64,000 nucleotides of DNA from Monocercomonoides exilis (GCA_001643675.2 LSRY02000029.1:248001-312000); one strand, 5' to 3'. Counted from the first letter of the stretch, positions 1 to 11,105 are shown. The notes: generated from the sequence alone by a model not told the origin. Translations and numbers: made by a program.

Positions 1-1
1 C

Positions 2-3000
2 GCCAGCGTCTTATTTGACAGCAGCTGCAGAGGCAGCTGCAACCGCTCTATCTCCCAATCTTTCTGCCAGAACACGTCAGCGCTGCTAATGATAGCCGAG
101 GCGGCGTCTGTCTCGTCCATCATCCGCTCGCTCAAAGAGAACATCAGCCACAAGGAGTTCCAGGACTATGCGACATTTGTGGCGCAGGGCATTGGCTCGA
201 CCGAAGCGTCAAGGCCTCATTCAACACAATATTCTATGAGTGATGCAAGCAACTCGACAACAGCAACAACAACAATTGAACAATCAAAGAAAACAGAAGG
301 TAGTTCTAATGCAACATCAACTTCTTCTTCTTCTTCTTCTTCTTCTTCTGAACAATTCTCGGCACAGGAAATCAGCCCACAACGCCCTCTCCGCACGTGG
401 CTTTCCATGTTTGTGTCCACCGTAGAGATGAAGGGGAGTGCTTTGAAAGCTGTTCTTTCCGGCTCGTTCTCTGAAATCTCCCCGACTCGCATCGTATCTC
501 CGCAGCAGGCGCTGTTTGAGAAGATGATTGTGTTTGTGCACAGGCTGACGACGACCACACCGAAAAAAATGAAAGAGTACATCACAACACTCCTATTGGC
601 CAATTTTGTCGCGAACAACATTTCTTCTCACTGTGACATTGCATCTCAGACTTCCCTGCTGAAACAGCTGAAACATCTGACTCCAACAAAGACACATGCG
701 GCTGATCCGAGCAAGTTTGAGCTGGAGTCAACGCTTGCCTCGCTGGATGCAGCAGACATCACACACTCCTTCGCCTGCAGCCCCACTGGCAGCCTTTCCA
801 TCCGTACGTATCTCTCCTTGCACAGCACAATGTTCCTGGTTACAGCTCTCTTCCCTGTCTCGTTCTTCATCATGCGCCCGTTCTCGAAAGCAGACTTCTT
901 CCCGTTCCACTGCACCCCCTTTCCTGCGGAGCATCTGCATGCGGTTGTGCGCTCGTTGAACACCACGTTTGGGCTGCTGATTGCAGCTGGCGCGCAAACA
1001 CTGGAGCCAATTCTGACGCTGCACGAAGTATCAAGGGTGAATCGTGATCCGTTTGTTACGTGTGCAATCTCGGATTTTGGAAGGCGTTGCGACAATTTGC
1101 AAGAAAAGGCGGTGAACGAATCGAATGATGAAACAGAAAACAAAGCCAATGATGATGGTAAGCAAAAGGATGATTCTGTTCCATCGACCCATCCGTCTAC
1201 AGCAAGTGCAACGTCACCACTAACAATTTCGCAAACGCAGGAACTTCCAAAAACTGCATCATCAAATCCATTTTTGGACTTTATTCCTCCTCGCCCCACG
1301 CAATATTTCCCAGCATCATCTGAGTCGTCAGCAAATCCCAATGAAAACACCAAAAACACTTTGTCTTGCTGGTTTCTCGATCTGTCAAAGATCCATCCAG
1401 ATCTCTTTTCTGAGCAGAAAGCGCGCGAAACACTGTGCGAAATGGCGAAGAAACGAGGAAATTTCGTGTGCAAATGCGGAGAAGAGCTGACACACAACAA
1501 AAATGTGGATTTGACCTGTCTTCTGTCGACAATCATTCCTCCACCGTTCATCCAATTTGGGACAAAACAGACGCAAGATATCGAAAGCCCACTGAACAAG
1601 ACGAGTTTTTTTGATCTGAGCAAGGCAAAACAAGAGCACTGGACTCCTAACGCTGCTACGCCACTGGACATGGTGAATGCTATTGTGCATCCTTCGCTTT
1701 CGTCGCTTGTGTGTCAGAGAGAAAAAAGCAATGGAAAAGAAAAAGACACTCAAAACGGATCGAATGCAGCAAAGGAAAGAAACAAGAACAGCGACAGACA
1801 GAAGAGAGACGACGGAGTGCAGTTCCCAACGATGCTCCGTTTTCCTCTCCAGTTCCTCCACAATGTTGTGCGGTTTGTGCAAGAAAACCCATTCGATCCT
1901 TCCTCTTCCTCTTCCTCTTCCTCCTCAGCATTTGCATCTGCATCTTCAACAACATCAGCTCAGCCTCCTTCAACATCAAATGAGATTAATTTTTTGTCCT
2001 CTTCCAGGCTGAAAGCCGAAGTGGCACAGCTGTTTTCCTCGCTTTCGATGGACTGCAGCACGTTCGTGGGCCAAATCCAGCAGCCTGATTTTCCTCCTTC
2101 CCTCACTATGGATGCAGTAACCACTGGTTCCTATCCAGTGCAGACCGCCTGCTATTACTTAGTCGCTGTGTCAAGTGTAGCTCTGTTGCTGCTCAGCTTC
2201 CGCTTCTATGCGGGGGCGCTTGTGGTGTCGAACGAGATTATGCGGTTGTGTCTCATTGAAATCATCAATCGCGGGCTGCTGATCTTCCGCTCGGGGTCGT
2301 TGATGAATTATCCGCTTGTGTTTATCTCGACTGTTTACTCCTATCTGCTCAGAAGGCACCCGACACACATTAAACAGAAAGCGAATGTGTCATCAGTATC
2401 AACATCTTCGTCATCGTCATCATCTCCATCATCGGAAACAAAGGCAAAAGTTGACATTCCATATAATTCATCGAATTCATCGGATGGAAAAACAGAGGTG
2501 AAATCAAAGGGAAAATCAGAAGAAAATCCAGATGATGAGCTTATATATCTCGTTGATGATGAGGTTCTGTTGCGAGAGTCCTTCCGAAACTACTTTCTGC
2601 TCTGTCAGCTGTCAAACTTGCTGAAAAAGGAAGTCATCCCGCCTCCTTCTCTCATGTCTGCTTTCTCTTTCTTCACTGAACTCTCTTCTTCAAATTCTTC
2701 AAATTCTTCAAATTCTTCCTCCTCCTCTTCAACTGCACCGAAGTTTCTTACTCCCTTGTTCATCCGTACTGTGCAGGTGTACTTACAGCACAAGGAGCAT
2801 TCGTGTTTGCTGAGTGACTTGTTCGCATCAGAGTATGTGGAAGTTACACAAGAGAACAGCAACAACTTGTATGCCATCCACATGAGCAATGCGAAAGTGT
2901 TTGGGGAAAGCACAAACTCGTTTGGAGAAGAGCTGTTGGATGCGATGCGCCTGTGGAGGAAGACGAAGAAGAAGGAGATGATTGAAGAGTTCAAAAGGAT

Positions 3001-4912
3001 GGGAGAAGAAGGTGAAGGAGAAGGAGAAGGAGAAGAAAGTGCGTCAAGTGGTGGAAAGCAAGCGATTGGGAAAGCGAAGCAGAAATTGCTTCAAATGGAC
3101 TCTCCAGAACATATTTCCTTTGAGAAGTTTGAGCAGAGATTGAAAGGAGTTGCAATTGCTGAGCAAGTTCTGGAAGAGCTATTTGACAAAAACAAAGACA
3201 AGAGCGAGAAGGAGAAGGGGGTTTCAGGGAAAGGGAAGAGTGAGCAAATGCTGATGGATGAAGAGGCCGGGAATGATATGTATCTGGAAGAGAAGGAGGC
3301 AGAGAGCGAAGACGAAAGAAGCGCCGAGTTAGACTTCAACGAAGATGACAGCGAAGAGAAAGGAGACGAAGATAAAGCGAAAGAAAGTGACAGCTCGTCT
3401 TTTCTATCTGATAATCTTGAAGACACACCACAAAACTTTCAAGGAGGTAAAAGAGGGGTAGGTGATGATGGCACTGTCGGTGCTATGAACAAGAAGCGGA
3501 AGAGGACACGGAAGGAAGCGCTTATGCACAGCACACCTAAATATCTCAGAAGAACAAAGAAGAAAAGAATGAGGGCAGACTTAATGAAAGAAGAAGATGG
3601 ATCTGGAGATGGCAGTGATAGCAATGATGACGATGACGCAACTCAAACAGATTTTGATTCGTCAGATGAAAGCGACAATTTTGCTGGGATTCCGAAGCTA
3701 TCACTCTATCCAAATGGCAGAGCACAATACTACAATGCCCTTGCATTAAAGAAAAAAGAGCAGAATTTGGACTCCAGTTTGCCGCCAAATAGAACTTATA
3801 CTTCTTCTTCATCTCCTTCATCATCTTCTCCTCTTCCTTCATCATCATCATTCGGAAATTCACTCCGTGACAGCTCACTCCAAGGCAAACCGTTGGAATA
3901 TCTCTCATACCCTCCTTCGATATGGCATGCTCCCACAGCTTATCCTTCCACCCCAAGTACTTTCATATCTGCCTATCAAATGCCCTATTCAGTCAAAACA
4001 TCAGAACCATCACAAATTCCTGAAGAACCGCCCTTTTCGTATTCTCCTTCGTTCTATTCAGATGCCCTGCGCTTTCCTTCTTCTCCTCCGCTTGCTCTGA
4101 TGCATCCCCCAATTTCTGAGAGGCCGCTCTCGCCTGCAATGTATTCGTATGCAACTAGTCTTTATGATGGCACGCCGATGCAACATCCACAGCAACTAAC
4201 ACAGCAAGCATCACTTTCTCGGCAGCAACAGCAACAGATGCAGCAGCAGCAACTGATTGTGCAATCTCAAACATCAGCGTTCTATCCCTCTTCGTATCCG
4301 GCTGCCATTTCTGCATCTATTTCTTCTTCTCCTTCATCTTCATCATCCTCCTCCTCTTCTTCTTCTTCTGTAGCTGATTCCTATTTGATGTCATATCCAA
4401 AAACAGCAGCGGCTCCCCAGGCGCCTTCAACATACTTTCAGGATTCCTTCCCTTCGCAGTCAGTAAAATACCCTGCAATGCCAGATTCTTACTCCTCCTC
4501 TCCTTCCCCTTTGCCTTCGCTCTCTTCTTTTGCACCGTCTTCCTCTCCTGTCTCTCCTTCGTCCTTTGAATCCTCTCTGTTTCTGACTTCTTTCACTCCT
4601 CCTCTTCCCACCTCTTCTGCTTTTGTCCCTCCCTCAAGCTCCATTCTTTCTCCTCTTTCTGGCAGTACGCCAAGTGCTTTGTCTTCCTTCGATTCATCTG
4701 GTGTTGGCAGCAACAATAGCAGCAATAGTATCAGCAGCAGCAATAGTAGCATCAGTAGCAATCCATTGCTGGGTGAAGGTTTCAATGATGATGACGATGA
4801 CTGGTTGCCTTCTGCAGCGCAGAGGGAGGTGGATGGTATGTCTGCAGTGAATGGGAACTTTCCAGAGGAGTTTGCGTCGATGTTCAGCACAGCGTTTGAA
4901 ATGAGCCTGTAA
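2..4912 (+). CDS. Long low-complexity nuclear-type protein, 5' end outside window
   Basis: I do not recognise this protein. The frame is open from base 2 to the TAA at 4910-4912. The first ATG is at 89, but coding-like codons precede it, so the gene probably begins left of the window. Counting from that ATG there are 1,607 residues. Visible parts are a helical N-terminal third, a Cys-rich patch near 457-475 (FVCKCGEEL), and a hydrophobic helix near 681-712. Then come an acidic and lysine-rich zone (about 980-1180) holding a basic KKRKRTRKEA nuclear-localisation-like stretch near 1135, and a Ser/Pro/Gln-rich tail ending in an acidic DDDDDW patch. Serine runs interrupt it throughout. A nuclear scaffold or transcription factor is a guess. 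No intron is needed inside the window. Confidence 0.72.
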   Translation, partial: ASVLFDSSCRGSCNRSISQSFCQNTSALLMIAEAASVSSIIRSLKENISHKEFQDYATFVAQGIGSTEASRPHSTQYSMSDASNSTTATTTIEQSKKTEGSSNATSTSSSSSSSSSEQFSAQEISPQRPLRTWLSMFVSTVEMKGSALKAVLSGSFSEISPTRIVSPQQALFEKMIVFVHRLTTTTPKKMKEYITTLLLANFVANNISSHCDIASQTSLLKQLKHLTPTKTHAADPSKFELESTLASLDAADITHSFACSPTGSLSIRTYLSLHSTMFLVTALFPVSFFIMRPFSKADFFPFHCTPFPAEHLHAVVRSLNTTFGLLIAAGAQTLEPILTLHEVSRVNRDPFVTCAISDFGRRCDNLQEKAVNESNDETENKANDDGKQKDDSVPSTHPSTASATSPLTISQTQELPKTASSNPFLDFIPPRPTQYFPASSESSANPNENTKNTLSCWFLDLSKIHPDLFSEQKARETLCEMAKKRGNFVCKCGEELTHNKNVDLTCLLSTIIPPPFIQFGTKQTQDIESPLNKTSFFDLSKAKQEHWTPNAATPLDMVNAIVHPSLSSLVCQREKSNGKEKDTQNGSNAAKERNKNSDRQKRDDGVQFPTMLRFPLQFLHNVVRFVQENPFDPSSSSSSSSSAFASASSTTSAQPPSTSNEINFLSSSRLKAEVAQLFSSLSMDCSTFVGQIQQPDFPPSLTMDAVTTGSYPVQTACYYLVAVSSVALLLLSFRFYAGALVVSNEIMRLCLIEIINRGLLIFRSGSLMNYPLVFISTVYSYLLRRHPTHIKQKANVSSVSTSSSSSSSPSSETKAKVDIPYNSSNSSDGKTEVKSKGKSEENPDDELIYLVDDEVLLRESFRNYFLLCQLSNLLKKEVIPPPSLMSAFSFFTELSSSNSSNSSNSSSSSSTAPKFLTPLFIRTVQVYLQHKEHSCLLSDLFASEYVEVTQENSNNLYAIHMSNAKVFGESTNSFGEELLDAMRLWRKTKKKEMIEEFKRMGEEGEGEGEGEESASSGGKQAIGKAKQKLLQMDSPEHISFEKFEQRLKGVAIAEQVLEELFDKNKDKSEKEKGVSGKGKSEQMLMDEEAGNDMYLEEKEAESEDERSAELDFNEDDSEEKGDEDKAKESDSSSFLSDNLEDTPQNFQGGKRGVGDDGTVGAMNKKRKRTRKEALMHSTPKYLRRTKKKRMRADLMKEEDGSGDGSDSNDDDDATQTDFDSSDESDNFAGIPKLSLYPNGRAQYYNALALKKKEQNLDSSLPPNRTYTSSSSPSSSSPLPSSSSFGNSLRDSSLQGKPLEYLSYPPSIWHAPTAYPSTPSTFISAYQMPYSVKTSEPSQIPEEPPFSYSPSFYSDALRFPSSPPLALMHPPISERPLSPAMYSYATSLYDGTPMQHPQQLTQQASLSRQQQQQMQQQQLIVQSQTSAFYPSSYPAAISASISSSPSSSSSSSSSSSSVADSYLMSYPKTAAAPQAPSTYFQDSFPSQSVKYPAMPDSYSSSPSPLPSLSSFAPSSSPVSPSSFESSLFLTSFTPPLPTSSAFVPPSSSILSPLSGSTPSALSSFDSSGVGSNNSSNSISSSNSSISSNPLLGEGFNDDDDDWLPSAAQREVDGMSAVNGNFPEEFASMFSTAFEMSL

Positions 4913-4978
4913 GATTTACTTGTTCTTCTTGCTTTGATTGTAAATGTACCCTTTTGAGATTGCCTTTTAAAGTGCTTT

Positions 4979-5342
4979 TCTCTCTCTCTCTCTCTATTTC
5001 TTTCTCTTTTTCTCTTTCTCTTTTTCTCTTTCTCTTTTTCTCTTTCTCTCTTTCTCTTTCTCTTTTTCTCTTTCTCTCTTTCTCTCTTTCTCTTTCTCTT
5101 TTTCTCTTTCTCTTTTTCTCTTTCTCTTTTTTCTTTCTTTTCTCTTTTTCTCTTTCTCTTCTTTCTCTTTCTCTTTTTCTCTTTCTCTCTTTCTCTTTCT
5201 CTTTTTCTCTTTCTCTTTTTCTCTTTCTCTTTTTCTCTTTCTCTTTTTCTCTTTCTCTTTTTCTCTTTCTCTTTTTCTCTTTCTCTCTTTCTCTTTCTCT
5301 CTTTCTCTTTCTCTTTTTCTCTTTCTCTCTTTCTCTTTCTTT
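4979..5342. repeat. (TTTCTC)n-type pyrimidine microsatellite
   Basis: About 360 bases of nearly pure CT on the plus strand, built from TTTCTC, TTTTTC and TCTC units. It follows the stop of the first gene directly. Any protein read through it is only S/F/L repeats and is not real. Confidence 0.95.
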
Positions 5343-5345
5343 TCT

Positions 5346-5831
5346 TTTGATGTGATTGTTAGCGACGATTGATTGTTCCTACTTTAGCTGCTGTTCAAAA
5401 TGCATTTCGAATTCATTATCTTTCATATATTGTTCTTTTCTTTTCTTTTCTTTTTTTGTTTCTATTTTTGTGGCTTTTTTATACTCCTCCTCCCTTTAGC
5501 TAGATTAGTATTTATTAATTAATAAATTAGAAGGGAAAATTGTTTATTAATTTGTTTTATTTTGTAGAGATATCTGTAATTCTTCTCCTGATAATCTCTC
5601 TCATATTTTTTTTTTTTTTACATATAGCTCTTTTAGTTTCACAACGGTTGTGGTCACAATTTTGTTTCAAAAATAAAAATAGACTTGCAACGAAAAAAAG
5701 AAAAAAAAATTTTTTTTTGTGAAGTGGTTGAAATGGATTGCAAATGAAATGGTGGAATGACGAAATGACGAAATGGTGATATGTTTAGTGCGAAAGATAT
5801 GAAATGTGTGCAAAAATGGAGGATAATATGT
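5346..5831. other. AT-rich convergent intergenic region
   Basis: This lies between the 3' ends of the first gene (plus) and MCM8 (minus). It is T-rich with AATAAA-like stretches near 5510-5530 and 5670. I see no supported gene. Confidence 0.6.
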
Positions 5832-8720
5832 TCAGGTCACATAATCAGCTGCCTTAATTTGATAAACTCCTCCTGGCTTTTTCAGAAGAATTCCATGGTG
5901 ATTCATAGTTTCAATCAATCTGTTCAGTTCTTTTGTGATTCCGATCCCTCTTGCCACATCCTGTATTTCCCTTGTAGACATCGTAGCTCTCCCTTGATTG
6001 TGCGATGCAGAATGCAGCGCCCTCGCCAGCCGCGTCACATCCTTCGAACGGCTCATGCCAGTCGCCCTTGAAATCTCCAGCAGCCCTGTCTCGTTCGCAA
6101 GGTTGTCATAAAGCGACTGCCGCATCATGTCAATCACATCCTGCGCATCGCTCGACGTAACTTCTTCTCTCAGCTCGCTTTTAGCCCGTGCTTCTGCCAG
6201 TCTTCTAAGTGACTCCAGCTGTCTGGCCGTCACAACAGCAGCATCAGAAGAATGATGGAGCCTTCGCAAATCCAAAAAGTACTCCCTCAGTTTTGTCACT
6301 GCCCCTTCTGTGAGTCGAGGATGGCAGTGTGCACGGGCATATGCAATGTACCTCCGAAGATGCTGGACAGGCACAGGATCAAATGTCGGAGCATCAATCA
6401 GAGATTTTGCAGCAAGCTGTGCTTGCGTCGAAGGAGGTGGGAGCAAAGCAAGGGAGCCACGGGTGTCTGTGTCTGAAGATGGCGCAGCTGTTGATTGAGA
6501 TGTGGATGGAACGGACAGATACTGGTGCTGTGACATTTGAGAACGAGGAGTTGGCATTTCAAAATTTAAAGACGGAGAAATGGGAGCAGACGCATAAGCT
6601 AAAGATTGACGTTCAGGCGTCTGTGAATACAACAACGAAACAGGCTGCGAAGAAGAAGAAGAAGGAAGCAGCACAACTTCTGGATCACGCTTGCCTTCGA
6701 GCCAATACTGGTCATCTTTCATCCGCTTGTGCTCCATTTCCTCTGCTGTATCAGCCCTCATCGCGTGCATTCGCACAAGATGCTCAGAAAGCTTCCTGTC
6801 CGTCTCTGCGTCTGGCTTGTCCATCATCACAAACACAAGATCGAAGCGAGACAGAATCATCGGAGACAGCCTCAGATTCTCACTCACTGTCTTCGATCGG
6901 TCGTAATGCCCTCCGCTTGGGTTGGCTGCAGCGAGCACAGAAGTCCTTGCAGACAGCGAGCATACAAGCCCTCCCTTCGCAATAGAAATAGACTGCTGCT
7001 CCATCGCTTCAAGAAGCGCCTGGTGCTCCTGCCCCATTTTGTCGAATTCGTCAATGCAGCAAGTTCCTCTGTCGCCCAAAATAAGAGCGCCAGCCTCCAA
7101 TGCGAAGTCTCCTCCTTCCTTCACAACAGTGACGGTAAGACCAGACGATGTCGATGTGTTTCCACCCACATACACACCCCGTGGAGTGGCAGTCGCAACA
7201 GCCCGAAGCATCTGACTTTTACCCATTCCCGGATCTCCCACAATAAGCATGTGAATGCTGCTCCTAACAGGAGTCGTAGACGTAAAAGCCGTTCTGCTCA
7301 AGCGCTCTCTTTCGCTCAATCCCATCTGCTGCCCTTGATTTCCTGCTCCTCCGTTTCCATTCGGTCCCAAAACAGCTGCAGAAAAGGAGTCAGCCAAAGC
7401 ATCTCTGCGAGAAGTATCGCTTCTGTCCGTGCCTCCAAACAGCGCCAGCAGAAAGCCTTGTTTGATGATCTGATGGCCATAGATGTTTGGTGCGAGTGAG
7501 TTTACTAAAAACTGGAAGAGATTCGGGCGATACACAATGCGGCGAATCAAGGCAGCATCGCGGGCTGTTGAAAAGGGAGTTGACTTCAGAGAAGCTGATG
7601 ATGCAGCAGACGTCCCAGCAGCAGAAGACGAAGAGCTAAAGTTGTCTGTAATTGCCATTCCATCTCTGGAAGTTGTAATGTTGTTGGCATAGATAAAGAT
7701 CAAGAACAATGTTGGTGGCTGTCGAACATTCTGAGAAGAGAAGTTTCCTCCTCTTCCTCTCCAACCCCGCCTGCCTCTCCCAAATCCTCTTTCATTTGCA
7801 AATCCTCCATTTCGAGGCGGACCTGCAGAGGTGATTCCTTCAGATTCTGCAGACACAATACGAGCAACTCCTGTGATGCAGGCAATATCTCCAGGCACGC
7901 AAGCACCAACAAGCTCTTCAGTAAGCTCGCATTCGATGGTACGTGGAATTCTACCGCTGTCTTTGAAATCTGTGATTATTTCCTGTATTCTGATTTTCTG
8001 CCAATCAACGGCAACTATCGATCGTCTGTCAGGATTAAAAATTTTTGAACGGCAGCCAGGTGTTGGGCAGGATTGTGGCATATCCCATCTCCCCTCGGGG
8101 AAAGGAAATTCAATTCGAGTTTCGCATCTCGCGCAAATAAAAGTTGCCTTTACAATTAATGGTCTTACAGGTCCTACTCTCACAACAGTTCCTTTAATAG
8201 AAACAAATTTATTGATAAAATTTGATTTCACATCGCGCAGGGGTGTTGGTCGATAATTAAATATTCGAAGTAAAACAGGCTCATCGCTATACGGGAGCAT
8301 TGGAATTCCGCTATATCGAAAAAGCACTTGATGAGCAGCAAGTCTCATTTGCCGTAAAACTTCTTCATGAAGAGTTTCGACTCTTGTCATAAAGTTTGAA
8401 ACTGCAATATTGCTTATAAGAGGAGAGTCTTGTGGAATTGTTTTAAGTACAGAAGCATCGAATGGAACAATATATTTTCCAATTGCATCATTCTTTAAAA
8501 AAAAGAATAAGAAATTTTATTTTATAAATATTTCAAAAATAAATGCATGACACATTCAAACCTGAACTGCAGGAGAAGCATATTTTGACTTAAAAAATTC
8601 AATCCAAGCATTAATTCCTGGGAAGAGATTTTGGAAATCTTCCGGTGGGCATCCATGAAAGTATAAGTCCCAACCAATGTACGGGCATGTAAATAATTGT
8701 TGCTGCTTTTCTTTTGGCAT
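5832..8720 (-). CDS. MCM8: MCM8-type replicative/recombination helicase
   Basis: DNA helicase of the MCM AAA+ family. MCM8 normally works with MCM9 in homologous recombination and fork repair. The gene is rebuilt as complement(join(5832..8492, 8562..8720)), giving 939 residues. The 69-nt intron 8493-8561 begins GTTTGAATG and ends TAAAG. Exon 1 supplies the N-terminal PYIGWDLYF motif, which resembles the start of MCM8 proteins. Next come the OB fold with a Cys4 zinc ribbon near 173-200 (CARC...CPTPGC) and the MCM8-like IPRTIECEL segment. The AAA+ core has Walker A GDPGMGKS near 470, Walker B CIDEFDKM near 530 and arginine finger SRFDLVF near 600. A winged-helix tail ends the protein. A Gly/Arg- and Ser-rich loop lies between OB fold and ATPase. 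It stops at TGA and is divergent from SYS1. Confidence 0.92.
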
Positions 8721-8903
8721 CAAAAGAATTTATCTTCCGATGTTTAAAAATATTTTTTTTTATTTTCTGGCACCCATTAATAAGGGGACATCCATTTGCA
8801 ATTTCATCTTGCTTTGGAAAATTGCGCAGGATAAAAGGAAAAATTCTTCATGCGATTTTTCAAAATTGTGAAAAATATTTGCCCATCATAAAATCTCCTT
8901 CTA
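8721..8903. promoter_or_regulatory. Shared upstream region of MCM8 and SYS1
   Basis: 183 AT-rich bases separate the two divergent start codons (8718-8720 minus and 8904-8906 plus), so both promoters must lie here or overlap the 5' ends. No specific factor site is recognised. Confidence 0.45.
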
Positions 8904-9475
8904 ATGCGTGATTTTCTTTATTCTTCTTTTCGAGCTGATATTTTCGACCCACCTCTTTTGATATTGTTTGTTATAAATTGTTAATTTTTAATTCGTAATT
9001 AGGTTTTAGGCAAATCATCACAATTTTGTGTGGATGGTACTTTTGTCAGGGAATTGCATATTTGGGATTAGCTTTCCTATTCAAAAAACCAAATATAATC
9101 ACATTGCAAGATTTCATGCAGCATGATGATTTTTCATTTTCAACTCGAATTGGATGGATAAAAATTCTAACTTTATTGATTGGTTCTCTTCTGAGGTATT
9201 ACCAATTATTATTTGTTTCAGTACAATATTGTTTTATTAAAAGTTGTGGATTGTATCCTATTGTTGTTCAAAAGTCCAAAAAGTGTTGGGATTTCGCTAT
9301 ATCTGCATGTTTTTTGGATATAATAATTGCTCTTCCATTTGGTGGTTTTCCAACTTCTCCTTCTTGGTGGATAAGTCACTTAATCACCCTTTGCTTGCTT
9401 ATTTTAATTGCTGAATTTCTATGTGCATATTTTGAATCAAAGCCAATAAATGCACCAACTTTAAGACCAAGATGA
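8904..9475 (+). CDS. SYS1: SYS1-family Golgi membrane protein
   Basis: Small multi-spanning Golgi protein. In known systems SYS1 recruits ARFRP1/Arl3 to the trans-Golgi. The reading frame must be spliced: join(8904..8965, 9010..9195, 9244..9475), giving 159 residues, close to the family length of about 156. Intron 1 (44 nt) starts GTTTGTTAT and ends TTTTAG. Intron 2 (48 nt) starts GTATTACC and ends AAAAG. After splicing the order of family motifs is restored: an FDPPLLILQI start matching the WDPLLILSQI of SYS1, an SKKCWDF motif matching GKQCLDF, the WWI segment and a terminal EFLC helix. Four hydrophobic helices are visible. It ends in TGA. Unspliced, the first ATG and half of the first membrane helix are lost. 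Confidence 0.88.
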
Positions 9476-9723
9476 ACGACTGTCAATCTTGAGATGTGTG
9501 TTTTAAGAAGATGTTGCTTGCTTCGAAAAATTGAACAAATATCGATTCTAACTTAAAAACTCAATTTTTTGTATTTTTTCAAAAATTTGATTCTGTGTAT
9601 AAATTCTTAAGAAACAATGAAATGTACAAATTTTTTATTTTTTGATGCAGTTCACATTTTCATTTTTTAAAAAAAAAATTTCTTTTATAAAAACACAGTA
9701 AATTTTTGAATGCCAAAAAGAAC

Positions 9724-9796
9724 TGCCTAGTGCAGGGCTCGAACCTGCGACCGTTGCCTTATTAGAGCAACGCTCTACCGACTGAGCTAACCAGGC
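9724..9796 (-). tRNA. tRNA-Ile (AAT anticodon)
   Basis: A 73-nt cloverleaf on the minus strand. The acceptor is GCCTGGT paired with ACTAGGC (one G-U), with discriminator A. The D arm contains TAGCTCAGTCGGTAGAGC. The anticodon loop is CTAATAA with anticodon AAT, and the T arm contains GGTTCGAGCC. There is no intron, and no CCA is encoded. A run of five T follows on the transcribed strand (AAAAA at 9715-9719), fitting a pol III terminator. Confidence 0.95.
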
Positions 9797-10499
9797 TTGT
9801 TGATGGGGGAATTTTTTCAATAAATTATATGGTTTCAATATTATTTGAAACACACATTTTTTTACTAAATAATTCATTCTAATAATTTATTTTTACTGTA
9901 ATCATTTCGTTTCTCAAATACAGTAAAGCTTCTTCAAATGTTTATTTTTTATTTTTCAAACATGACTATCATCATTCAAAATTCCACATAGAAGAATCAA
10001 ACTCTTTGAGGAGTTGTCATAATTTAATCCCTTTGAAACACTGCACGTTCTGTAACAAACGATAACGCAAACAAAATTTCAATAATTTGAAATATTTTTT
10101 TCGTGTTGTTTTTAAGTTTTGTAATGTTTTGCTCATTCTGCTTGCATGTATTTTTCTTATTCACGCTTCCAATGAAAATATAAATACAATAACAAAAAAT
10201 TCTTTCTCTGTTCAATTGTCACAAAAGGATCTTTTCGAACAACAATGAAATTTGCACCTCATTTTTTTGAAAAGAGTCTTGTAGTAATTTTTTCTTAGCT
10301 TTTGTAAATTTTGCAAAAAGCATATAAAGCAAGCCTCAAAATAAATATCTTATTCATTGTTTTTCATCTGTAAAAATAATTAATGGGAGGAAATAAAAAA
10401 ATTATCCTCAAATTAAAAAAAAACTCATTTCATTCTTCATCTTGTTCAAGAATACATTTTCTGAAAAATTTTTCCTAATTATCTAAAAGAAAAAAAAAT
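9797..10499. other. AT-rich intergenic region between two tRNA genes
   Basis: No supported gene. Short frames here are AT-rich and without family resemblance. Confidence 0.6.
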
Positions 10500-10581
10500 C
10501 GACAAGGATGGGATTTGAACCCATGCTCCCAAAGGGAATTAACTTAGCAGGCTAACGCCTTAACCACTCGGCCACCTTGTC
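10500..10581 (-). tRNA. tRNA-Ser (GCT anticodon)
   Basis: An 82-nt class II tRNA on the minus strand. The acceptor is GACAAGG with CCTTGTC, and the discriminator is G. The anticodon is GCT in loop CTGCTAA. A long variable arm (TTCCCTTTGGGAA) is typical of serine tRNA, and the T arm contains GGTTCAAATCC. Eight T on the transcribed strand directly after the gene (A-run at 10491-10498) give a pol III terminator. Confidence 0.95.
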
Positions 10582-10815
10582 AGAAAAGAGGATTTCAAAA
10601 TTATCATGCAGACTTGCCTAAATATGAAAAAGAAAAATGATAAAAGTTTTATTTGATAAAAAAAATTATTTATTTTACCTTTGAGATTCTCTTAAAAGTG
10701 TGATTATTGCTTTCAGCATAACATTTTTCTGTGAATAGTTTTTGGATAGGTCTTTTGTTATTTCTTTTAAAGTCATCAAAAGATTAGAAAAGAAGATTAA
10801 GTTGTGATAATACGT

Positions 10816-11067
10816 GGCAAGTGGAGTAGATCCTGGTACCAAGGTGATCCCACCCACTATTTATATCATTTTCATTTTGAAAATCTCTTCTAGGGTTAAC
10901 CCTAACCCTAAATTTGCTCTGTAAAACCCTAAACCATCACACTATCCAATATGAAATTGTTTAACTCTTCAAAACCCTAAAACCTAATATGCACAATAAG
11001 AATAAATAACAGAATATTAATAATTAAGGGAGTTGATCATGAGGTACCAGGATCTTCTCCATTTGCC
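10816..11067. mobile_element. 252-bp MITE-like element, copy 1, with 8-bp target duplication
   Basis: The ends are imperfect terminal inverted repeats of about 25 bp: the left begins GGCAAGTGGAGTAGATCCTG, and the right end read in reverse begins GGCAAATGGAGAAGATCCTG. The element is flanked on both sides by TAATACGT (10808-10815 and 11068-11075), a perfect 8-bp target-site duplication. The inside carries telomere-like motifs (GGGTTAACCCTAACCCTAA and CCCTAAA) and no ORF. A second copy of the same length is at 43637-43888. It is non-autonomous. An 8-bp duplication fits a hAT-like mover, but the autonomous partner is not in the window. Confidence 0.9.
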
Positions 11068-11105
11068 TAATACGTTGATGTTTCTTTTCAATCAGTATAA
11101 AATAT

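Noticed and set aside
240-4850. Overlapping frames inside the first gene on both strands
   Set aside because: They mirror trinucleotide repeats (poly-Leu, poly-Arg, poly-Glu) of the real frame and show no family resemblance.
4954-5355. 133-codon Ser/Phe/Leu frame
   Set aside because: A pure translation of a CT microsatellite.
10890-10990. CCCTAA repeats as a chromosome end or fused telomere
   Set aside because: Only a few degenerate units lie inside 252-bp elements with inverted repeats and a target duplication. They are part of a mobile element, not a telomere.
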